Source: Rickettsiaceae bacterium
GTDB taxonomy: Bacteria > Pseudomonadota > Alphaproteobacteria > Rickettsiales > Rickettsiaceae
Length of the DNA: 5,615 bases
Direction: 5' to 3'
NCBI GenBank assembly: GCA_021741085.1
Contig: JAIOYM010000070.1
Coordinates: forward strand, 1 to 5,615
The notes under the pieces are model-generated. The model ran no database searches. It worked only from the letters and a program-made list of their open reading frames with translations, and was not told where the DNA came from. The position numbers and the translations under genes are program-made. Position 1 is the stretch's first letter. Each line of letters starts with the position of its first letter. Shown one piece after another: positions 1-4,549 of the stretch.

Positions 1-141
1 TTAAATGTTGGAGGAATGTGGACTCTTTTAAGATTTATGAGCTTGCAGGAGAACCTATTATCCCGTACAAATTCATCCTCTATCTCCCAACAATTCACCG
101 CCACCAATCTAATTCCTCCCATTCCCACGCGCTCAATCTAA
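1..141 (+). CDS. Possible 3' end of an unidentified gene entering from the left edge
   Basis: Reading frame 1 is open from the first base to a TAA at 139-141, giving 46 codons with no upstream limit inside the window. The translation begins LNVGGMWTLLRFMSLQENLL and ends in a Ser/Thr/Pro-rich tail, PPIPTRSI. I do not recognise a family. The last 16 codons lie in the first unit of a 50-bp tandem duplication. If this is a real gene, its end has been duplicated, and because 50 is not a multiple of 3 the second unit would be out of frame. It would converge on iscA. The alternative is chance openness of non-coding DNA. The open stretch is short, so the call is weak and depends on sequence to the left of the window. 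Confidence 0.25.
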   Translation, partial: LNVGGMWTLLRFMSLQENLLSRTNSSSISQQFTATNLIPPIPTRSI

Positions 142-189
142 AATTCACCGCCACCAATCTAATTCCTCCCATTCCCACGCGCTCAATCT
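92..189. repeat. Perfect 50-bp-period tandem duplication (two 48-bp identical units)
   Basis: Positions 92-139 are identical over 48 bases to 142-189, separated by two bases (140-141), so the period is 50 bp. Each unit starts AATTCACCGCC and ends CGCGCTCAATCT. The unit is about 50% G+C, well above the surrounding DNA, and strongly strand-skewed: by hand count 21 C and 3 G on the plus strand. Perfect identity implies a recent duplication or ongoing slippage or recombination. The period is not a multiple of 3 and the translations break, so the pair as a whole is not a protein repeat. Confidence 0.95.
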
Positions 190-569
190 TTGGTTGAATA
201 TAGAAAGAGGCAACGCCCTCTAGCGGTAATGTGATAGCGTCATTGCGCTCTTTGCTCATTCCAAAGGGCTCTTGCTGCAATAATATTTAATTTCAGGAGA
301 AAATGTAATAATAGAATACTCGGGCGCGTCTGCCCCAGAGCGAAGAGATGCGTGCGTGGCAATCCAGGGTAAACAACTCTTCAAATACGTATTCAACTAT
401 AGGTTGCGCGCGCAAATATGGGGAAAGTTAGGTAGGAGGTGGTAAATTTGTGGGGGAGTAGAGGGTAAATTTGAATCATCCATTATTAAAAGCGGTGGAT
501 TTTGGGATAAATTTATGGAGGATAGTGAAAATTCAAACGCGCAAGGAATTTGCTTTTTATATTTTAGAC
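142..569. other. Gene-free region between the left repeat and iscA
   Basis: No reading frame here looks like a gene. The stretch holds the second tandem unit, the inverted diverged copy, and a C-free G-rich tract on the plus strand (414-476). It also holds a weak inward-facing pair, TCATTGCGCTCT near 240-251 against AGAGCGA...GGCAATCC near 337-365. That pair resembles the TCATTGCG/GCAATCC ends of dispersed palindromic repeats common in Rickettsia and other bacteria, although its stem is only partial. The downstream flank of iscA, where hscB, hscA and fdx often follow in ISC loci, shows no trace of those genes. I see no convincing rho-independent terminator for iscA. Confidence 0.6.
390..473 (-). 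repeat. Diverged inverted copy of the 68-200 segment, carrying one repeat unit
   Basis: Read on the minus strand from 473 down to 390, this segment aligns with plus-strand 68-91 followed by 142-200, that is, the left-hand sequence with one 50-bp unit removed. By hand count about 59 of 84 positions match with one gap (roughly 70%), and most differences are C/T transitions. The match includes both flanks of the unit: CAAATT at one end and GTTGAATA at the other. The two copies face each other, with an axis near position 295. Similarity appears to fade inward of 200 and 390. Part of the score comes from shared C/T richness, so an alignment statistic is needed. Confidence 0.55.
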
Positions 570-908
570 TTACATAGCAAAAGATTTGCCACAACCGCAT
601 TTACCCTTTTCATTTGGGTTAGAAAAAACAAAACCGGATTTAAATTGATCTTCAAAATAGTCCATTTGTGTTCCAATAAGATGCATAACCGCCATAGGGT
701 CTATGACTATTTTCACACCCTTATCAGTTATTTCTTTGTCGTATTTACCTATATTGTCGGCATATTCTACAACATATGTGTAGCCAGAGCAACCACCTGA
801 CTTGATTTTGACTTTGATACCTATAGAATCTTCTCCTCTTTGAGCCAAAAGTTCTTTGACCTTCTCTGCGGCAAGATTTGTTATGGTCATCAATGTTTTA
901 TCTGTCAT
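570..908 (-). CDS. iscA: Iron-sulfur cluster assembly A-type carrier IscA
   Basis: This is an A-type Fe-S carrier that binds iron or a cluster and passes clusters from the scaffold to apoproteins, particularly [4Fe-4S] targets, in the cytoplasm. The family signature is complete. The SGGCSGYTY motif gives Cys40, and the C-terminal KCGCGKSF gives Cys104 and Cys106 (numbering from the ATG at 908). The 64-residue spacing between the first and second Cys equals that of E. coli IscA (Cys35/99/101). The length, 112 residues, is normal for the family. The start is uncertain: a TTG at 923 would add five residues, and an ATG at 890 would give an E. coli-like N-terminus. None has a clear Shine-Dalgarno, and I chose 908 as the longest ATG version. 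It lies 25 bp downstream of iscU on the same strand and is almost certainly co-transcribed with it. ErpA or SufA-type paralogues share these motifs, but the iscU neighbour favours IscA. Confidence 0.93.
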   Translation of the reverse strand: MTDKTLMTITNLAAEKVKELLAQRGEDSIGIKVKIKSGGCSGYTYVVEYADNIGKYDKEITDKGVKIVIDPMAVMHLIGTQMDYFEDQFKSGFVFSNPNEKGKCGCGKSFAM

Positions 909-933
909 ATCAAATTTCTGCAATAATTAGAGT

Positions 934-1317
934 TTAATTTTGCGAATTTTTATTTTTATAATCATTAATTGCCGACTTTATAGCATCTTCAGCTAGCATA
1001 GAGCAATGAAGTTTTACCGGAGGCAAAGACAGATATTCTGCAATATTTTGGTTGCGAATAGTAGAAGCTTCGTCCAGAGATTTGCCGTGGATCATTTCAA
1101 CAGCTAGAGCGCTAGAAGCAATGGCGGAGCCACAACCAAAGGCTTTAAACTTTGCTTCTGAAATAACACCATTTTCTACTTTTATTTGCAATTTTATAAC
1201 ATCTCCACAAGCAGGTGCTCCAACTAATCCTGTGCCTACGTTAGGATCGTTCTTATCTAAAGACCCCATGTTTTTGCGATCTTCATAATAATTTAAAATT
1301 TTTTCATCATATGCCAT
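934..1317 (-). CDS. iscU: Fe-S cluster assembly scaffold IscU
   Basis: IscU is the scaffold on which sulfur from the cysteine desulfurase IscS and iron combine into a [2Fe-2S] cluster before transfer to carriers such as IscA. All key residues are visible in the 127-residue product: Cys37 in APACGD with the conserved Asp39, Cys62 in FGCGSAIASS, and Cys105 in KLHCS. The LPPVK motif recognised by the HscA chaperone is at 98-102. The length matches the family (about 128). The start is supported by GAGGTG four bases upstream of the ATG. IscS and IscR, usually encoded directly upstream, are not here; the upstream neighbour is an alpha/beta hydrolase 85 bp away. Keeping LPPVK suggests that HscA/HscB are still used and encoded elsewhere. 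Confidence 0.97.
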   Translation of the reverse strand: MAYDEKILNYYEDRKNMGSLDKNDPNVGTGLVGAPACGDVIKLQIKVENGVISEAKFKAFGCGSAIASSALAVEMIHGKSLDEASTIRNQNIAEYLSLPPVKLHCSMLAEDAIKSAINDYKNKNSQN

Positions 1318-1321
1318 TATA

Positions 1322-1327
1322 CACCTC
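1322..1327 (-). promoter_or_regulatory. Shine-Dalgarno of iscU
   Basis: The minus strand reads GAGGTG-TATA-ATG, a good anti-16S match four bases before the iscU start. It is the only clear ribosome binding site in the window. The starts of the hydrolase, dciA, prmA and tlc lack an obvious one, as is common in AT-rich Rickettsiales. Confidence 0.7.
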
Positions 1328-1354
1328 GGACTATATTAATAATTTCTCACTTTT

Positions 1355-1360
1355 ATTATA
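1355..1360 (-). promoter_or_regulatory. Candidate -10 box for iscU-iscA
   Basis: A perfect TATAAT lies on the minus strand in the 85-bp gap between the hydrolase and iscU. It would place the transcript start about 30 bases before the iscU ATG. The -35 side is poor (TGTATA-like at about 18-19 bp spacing), so this could be chance in AT-rich DNA. If real, iscU-iscA can be transcribed independently of the hydrolase. No IscR-type operator is evident. Confidence 0.35.
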
Positions 1361-1402
1361 CACCAACTATTAACTGAATATACAGTTTTCTAAAAATATA
1401 AT

Positions 1403-2128
1403 TTAGTCTAGTAATACCGTGTCTTTAGAGTCTCTCATTGTCCTTTCGTAGCTAGATTTACCATGTAAGGATTTCTGATATTTCTCCTCGCTATTAATAA
1501 CTTCGTGAACGTATTCTCCAACTATTTGCTCCAATTCTTCTAGATGATCCCTAAAAAAATGGTCGCCTTCAGGAACAGCTTTATATAGAACTTCCGGAGT
1601 TTTCTGATGAGATAATTTCTCTGCAAATTCTAGCACTACTTCTTCTGGTACAACACTATCCTTGCCTCCTTGTATAATAAGACCTGGGGTAGGGCAAGGT
1701 GCGAAAAACGAGAAGTCATACTTATTGATAGGAGGGGAGGCTAAAACAAAATTATTTATTTCAGGTCTACGCATAGCTATTCTAGCAGCAACCCAAGCCC
1801 CAAAAGAAAAACCAGCTACCCATAATTTTGATCCACCAGGTTGCGCAGTATGAAGCCACTCTAAAGCTAAAGAGGCATCCATCAATTCCCCTATTCCGTT
1901 ATCAAAAGTTCCTTGAGATTTACCCTGACCCCTGAAATTAATTCTAAGAACAGTGAAGCCTTTCTCTGCAAAGGCTTTATGCAAGTGAAATACAACCTTA
2001 TTATGCATATTTCCATTTCGCAAAGGATGTGGTGGTAAAATTAATACTTTAGGAGAATCTTTATCCTTAGAATAATGGCACAATCCCTCGATTCTTCCAG
2101 CTGAACTATTAAAAAATACTTCTACCAT
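1403..2128 (-). CDS. Alpha/beta hydrolase of the COG2945 type
   Basis: This is a predicted soluble serine hydrolase with no known substrate. The 241-residue product has a complete alpha/beta-hydrolase core. HPLRNGNM at 34-41 is the probable oxyanion region, and NFRGQGKSQGTFDNGIGE at 64-81 is characteristic of this family. The nucleophile elbow GFSFG at 106-110 holds Ser108. The acid is Asp157 in GGKDSVVP, and the catalytic His190 is in GDHFF. The domain ends near residue 213; about 28 further charged residues form a C-terminal extension that looks disordered. Hydrolases of this group often sit beside Fe-S assembly genes in alphaproteobacteria, for example next to a cysteine desulfurase, which fits its place upstream of iscU. 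That link is genomic association, not proven function. The ATG at 2128 is the first good start, with no clear ribosome binding site. Confidence 0.88.
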   Translation of the reverse strand: MVEVFFNSSAGRIEGLCHYSKDKDSPKVLILPPHPLRNGNMHNKVVFHLHKAFAEKGFTVLRINFRGQGKSQGTFDNGIGELMDASLALEWLHTAQPGGSKLWVAGFSFGAWVAARIAMRRPEINNFVLASPPINKYDFSFFAPCPTPGLIIQGGKDSVVPEEVVLEFAEKLSHQKTPEVLYKAVPEGDHFFRDHLEELEQIVGEYVHEVINSEEKYQKSLHGKSSYERTMRDSKDTVLLD

Positions 2129-2203
2129 ACATTTTTATCTATTTTTAATATATTTTGTAATGACGAAACAACGACATTTGATTTATTATCTTACCAACGT
2201 CTT

Positions 2204-2233
2204 ATATTAACACATTTTATACTATAATTTCAA
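2204..2233 (-). promoter_or_regulatory. Candidate sigma-70 promoter for the hydrolase gene
   Basis: The minus strand has TTGAAA (2233-2228), an 18-bp spacer, then TAATAT (2209-2204). An overlapping TTAATA gives a 17-bp spacer. It lies in the 157-bp gap after dciA and would give a leader of roughly 70 bases before the ATG at 2128. The match to consensus is good, but the region is very AT-rich. Confidence 0.4.
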
Positions 2234-2285
2234 TAACTTATTTTTAGATACATAGATACAAAGAAAAGTTCTAAAGCTTGAGGAT

Positions 2286-2600
2286 CTAGTTTGGAGTAAT
2301 GATTTTTGTTCGGATATATGTTATAGCTTTGAAGCCTATTAACAAGTTAAGACGAGAAATTATCACCTCCGAACTCATGTTGATCTCAAAAGCTGCGACG
2401 CTGTTTTCTGCAGCTACCCATAATGTAGCTATTTCTTTCATTTGTTCTTTTGAGTAGGTTACTTTGATTGGATAAGTTGTTTTGTTGAATTTTTTATCCA
2501 CCACTTTACTCCAATTTTGTAAAGCTAAAACAAATAATTTCCCTTCTTTGTTAAACAGCTTCATTAATATTGAATCAATGTGAGTGGATAGTTTTTTCAT
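2286..2600 (-). CDS. dciA: DUF721 / DciA-like protein, probable DnaB helicase loader
   Basis: DciA (DUF721) is the ancestral bacterial loader of the replicative helicase DnaB, present where the phage-derived DnaC or DnaI is absent. The 104-residue product shows the family pattern. An N-terminal helix is followed by LQNWSKVVDKKFNKTTYPIK at about 28-47 (the conserved Trp and the T-x-P step). Then come the strand ATLWVAAENSVAAFEI at about 58-73 and the closing segment IISRLNLLIGFKAITYIRTK at about 80-99, with the conserved Arg/Asn and Gly. It consists of little more than the KH-like core, shorter than many family members. The ATG at 2600 has no clear ribosome binding site. It follows the secreted-protein gene by 123 bp on the same strand. 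The assignment rests on pattern recognition, so I am fairly but not fully sure. Confidence 0.72.
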   Translation of the reverse strand: MKKLSTHIDSILMKLFNKEGKLFVLALQNWSKVVDKKFNKTTYPIKVTYSKEQMKEIATLWVAAENSVAAFEINMSSEVIISRLNLLIGFKAITYIRTKIITPN

Positions 2601-2723
2601 GCACTAAAGATTTCTTAATATTTCAAAAAATAAAAATCATGTCACGTAAGTTGCTTAGCTTATCATTTTTAATAGTTATGTAACTTTTTTATGGTTACGA
2701 ATCAAATTCGACTCCTGTATTTT

Positions 2724-3488
2724 TTAATCGTTAGCGGGAGCAATAACGTTTTCTAAATTTTCTTCAGAAGGAGTAGTGGTAGAATCTTTAGCCGCAGTAT
2801 TATCGGTAGAATCTTTAGCCGCAGGAGTAGTGGTAGAATCTTTATTGGCCTGGGCATTTTTTTTAGAGAGCTTTAATCTCTTTTTGAAAGTTTGTTCTTT
2901 CGCCAGGAATGCTTTGGTAGCGGCGCTGAGCTGTTTATAATTATTAATCTTTTGTTTGTTTATATCTTTAACAGCCACACGATATATTTCTATTTCTTTG
3001 TTAATTTTAGGATCCATTGATCCTATAAATAGCTGATAATCTTTAACGGCTTTTTCATGCACTTGTAAGGCTTTTAGATATAAATCTAATTCTTCTTTTT
3101 CGTGATTTTGGGGTAGCTTATATTTAGTTGATTGAAGAAGTTTTTTAAAATCAGAGTCTTTTTTTAATGCAGTTTGAGCTTCTTTAGAGAGTTTGTTAAA
3201 CAACATGTTTTTAGATTTATTAAAAGCAGCTTCTTTTTTACGATATTTTACAAGTTCGGTTTCGATTTCTGGGTAAATCTTTTTTAATTCTTCCCTATAT
3301 TCATTCTGAATTAATTTATATTCAGGGTTGTTATCGGTATTTACCTTTTGTGCGGGAACATTGTTCGAGCTTGGTTTATCTTTATTATCCGTGATATTGA
3401 TTTTGTTGTTGTTAGTTACATTTGAAGCTATAGCAAAAGTAGCTGAAGCTAAGCACAGTAAAAAAAGGACTTTAAATATATTACGCAT
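2724..3488 (-). CDS. Secreted lysine-rich helical protein with internal duplication, unknown function
   Basis: I do not recognise a family. The 254-residue product starts with a clear Sec signal peptide: basic Arg2/Lys6, a hydrophobic core at about 7-18, and an AIA site with cleavage expected after Ala21. Cys12 lacks a lipobox. Residues 22-57 form an Asn/Asp/Lys-rich linker. Residues 58-210 are highly charged, Lys/Glu-rich and predicted mostly helical, and contain two related segments (64-122 and 151-209) that align without gaps at an 87-residue offset. A Ser/Thr/Ala tail with nine-residue repeats (KDSTTTPAA-like, 216-240) leads to an acidic end, EENLENVIAPAND. The product should be periplasmic, surface-exposed or exported. 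Skp-like periplasmic chaperones are also Lys-rich and helical, but I see no specific match. The ATG at 3488 is favoured because the signal peptide follows directly. Confidence 0.85.
   Translation of the reverse strand: MRNIFKVLFLLCLASATFAIASNVTNNNKINITDNKDKPSSNNVPAQKVNTDNNPEYKLIQNEYREELKKIYPEIETELVKYRKKEAAFNKSKNMLFNKLSKEAQTALKKDSDFKKLLQSTKYKLPQNHEKEELDLYLKALQVHEKAVKDYQLFIGSMDPKINKEIEIYRVAVKDINKQKINNYKQLSAATKAFLAKEQTFKKRLKLSKKNAQANKDSTTTPAAKDSTDNTAAKDSTTTPSEENLENVIAPAND
2771..2844 (-). repeat. 27-bp in-frame tandem repeat, about 2.7 units
   Basis: Units at 2771-2797, 2798-2824 and a partial one at 2825-2844 share GGTAGAATCTTTAGCCGCAG on the plus strand. The first and third start with GAGTAGT and the second with TATTATC. 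In the minus-strand protein they encode a nine-residue repeat: KDSTTTPAA, KDSTDNTAA, KDSTTTPSE. The period keeps the frame, so copy number can vary without breaking the gene. Such Thr/Ser-rich repeat tails are typical of flexible linkers in exported proteins. Confidence 0.9.
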
Positions 3489-3525
3489 AATTGATTCTAT
3501 TGTTAAAATTAAAAAATTAAATAAT

Positions 3526-3553
3526 TTGTTTTCTTACATAAAAAGTATATTAT
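3526..3553 (+). promoter_or_regulatory. Candidate sigma-70 promoter for prmA
   Basis: The plus strand reads TTGTTT (3526-3531), a 16-bp spacer, then TATTAT (3548-3553), with an overlapping TATATT at 3546-3551. The transcript would start near 3560 and leave a leader of about 30 bases before the prmA ATG. The site overlaps the -10 region of the opposing promoter. The AT-rich context limits confidence. Confidence 0.35.
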
Positions 3554-3571
3554 CAATAATTGAATTGTAAA
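3544..3571 (-). promoter_or_regulatory. Candidate sigma-70 promoter for the secreted-protein gene
   Basis: The minus strand reads TTTACA (3571-3566), a 16-bp spacer, then TATACT (3549-3544). Each box differs from consensus by one base. The transcript would start near 3537, about 49 bases before the ATG at 3488. This is the best promoter-like match I found, and it may also serve dciA downstream. Confidence 0.5.
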
Positions 3572-3590
3572 TCTAAATCTGTATTTTTTT

Positions 3591-4439
3591 ATGAAGTGGT
3601 ATAAAATTTATTGTGAGTTGTTGTATGAAAATATAGAAAAATGCGAGAAATATCTCGTAGAAAATATCTCAGACCAGCTAACGCTTTTTGTTATCAAAGC
3701 TAAGGAACTAGATAAAAAGTGTGATGGAGACTTGTGGGGTATAGAGGTATATACAAATGAATTACTAAAAGACTCCAATATTTTAATTGAATTGGGGGCT
3801 TTAAAAATTACGCAAGAAGAAATTACGCCAGACAGCTGGCAAAACTTTGTACAGCAAGATATTTATCCAATAATATTAGATGAAATATACATAGCGAGAG
3901 AAACTATCGCAGAATATCAAGATAAAACACCTATTTTACTTGACTCTTCTATGGCTTTTGGCACAGGGGATCATGAAACTACTAAGGGGTGTTTGTCGGC
4001 AATATCTCAGTTGAAAAATATGCAATTATCTTCCGCTATAGATATAGGTTGTGGTAGTGGCATCTTATCTATCGCTGCGCAAAAACTTTTAAATATAAAA
4101 AACATGGTAGGCACTGATATAGACCATGCTTCTGTTGAGATATCAAAGCGTCATGCAAAACTTAACGAATGCGAGATAGAATATTACGGTGTAGAAGAAT
4201 TTAATGCCAATCACTCGAACCCAAAATTCGATTTAGTTCTGTGTAATATATTCGCTAATGATATAATCAATTTATATGACTATATAACAGCAATGGAGCC
4301 AAAAATTATCGTTTTTTCAGGGTTTTTGTTGCAGCAAGCGGATAAGCTTTCTCAAGCTTATTCAAAGCAATATAGTATACAGAATACGGTTAACTCTAAT
4401 AATTGGATTACGTTAAGCTTGCAAAAGCTAGAACAATGA
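3591..4439 (+). CDS. prmA: Ribosomal protein L11 methyltransferase PrmA
   Basis: PrmA is a cytoplasmic SAM-dependent enzyme that methylates ribosomal protein L11 on its N-terminal amino group and lysines. The 282-residue product is close to the usual length. The N-terminal substrate-recognition domain (1 to about 110) includes the family PDSWQNF step at 80-86. MAFGTGDHETT at 121-131 is the family's signature loop. The SAM-binding Rossmann fold has motif I AIDIGCGSGILSIAA (149-163), the acidic GTDID (174-178), DLVLCNIFAN at 214-223 in place of the usual D-hydrophobic-NIxAN, and SGFL at 243-246. These together make the assignment firm. The ATG at 3591 has no evident ribosome binding site. It is transcribed away from the secreted-protein gene, with tlc 110 bp downstream on the same strand. 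In E. coli prmA is dispensable; its retention here is unexceptional. Confidence 0.95.
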   Translation: MKWYKIYCELLYENIEKCEKYLVENISDQLTLFVIKAKELDKKCDGDLWGIEVYTNELLKDSNILIELGALKITQEEITPDSWQNFVQQDIYPIILDEIYIARETIAEYQDKTPILLDSSMAFGTGDHETTKGCLSAISQLKNMQLSSAIDIGCGSGILSIAAQKLLNIKNMVGTDIDHASVEISKRHAKLNECEIEYYGVEEFNANHSNPKFDLVLCNIFANDIINLYDYITAMEPKIIVFSGFLLQQADKLSQAYSKQYSIQNTVNSNNWITLSLQKLEQ

Positions 4440-4447
4440 TATATGAT

Positions 4448-4476
4448 TTTACTGATTTATCATGAAAGCATAGTAT
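4448..4476 (+). promoter_or_regulatory. Candidate promoter for tlc
   Basis: TTTACT (4448-4453), a 17-bp spacer and TAGTAT (4471-4476) lie just after the prmA stop and would give a leader of about 65-70 bases. The -10 overlaps a small hairpin, CATAG-TAT-CTATG (4469-4481), which has no following T-run and is not a convincing terminator. Read-through from prmA is equally possible. Confidence 0.3.
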
Positions 4477-4549
4477 CTATGTTCTAAAATAATACTATAT
4501 TCATTATTACATCCACTGTTTATTAATTAACATTACATATTAAATTTTT

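Noticed and set aside
95..280. 61-codon minus-strand reading frame over the tandem repeat
   Set aside because: The 50-bp repeat changes frame from unit to unit, and the segment contains palindromic-repeat-like sequence, so it does not behave like a protein gene.
541..558. GCAAGGAATTTGC followed by TTTTT on the plus strand
   Set aside because: The stem is only four base pairs and the orientation does not serve iscA. It could terminate only a plus-strand gene, and none is supported here.
397..600. 67-codon minus-strand reading frame starting inside iscA
   Set aside because: It begins within the iscA 3' end in another frame and runs through the inverted repeat arm. There is no ribosome binding site or family match. 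Only its stop position, matched to the other arm, is of interest.
471..800. 109-codon plus-strand reading frame
   Set aside because: It lies mostly antisense to iscA, whose motifs are unmistakable. The frame has no recognisable domain and starts in repeat DNA.
1052..1288. Plus-strand reading frame inside iscU
   Set aside because: It is an antisense shadow of a clearly identified gene.
1365..1390. AACTG-AATATA-CAGTT inverted repeat between the hydrolase gene and iscU
   Set aside because: The five-base stem in AT-rich DNA lacks a T-run in the direction of transcription and is probably chance.
1662..1853. Plus-strand reading frame inside the hydrolase gene
   Set aside because: It is an antisense shadow with no independent coding signal.
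2674..2690. Terminator-like AGTTATGTAACT followed by a T-run on the plus strand
   Set aside because: No plus-strand gene ends upstream of it. The loop is only two to four bases, and on the minus strand there is no T-run after the stem.
2698..2710. CGAAT-CAA-ATTCG hairpin just after the secreted-protein stop
   Set aside because: The stem is five base pairs with a three-base loop, and no T-run follows on the minus strand, so it is too weak to call a rho-independent terminator.
3328..3570. 80-codon plus-strand hydrophobic reading frame
   Set aside because: Most of it is antisense to the signal-peptide end of the secreted protein, which explains its hydrophobic look. It also runs through the proposed promoter region.
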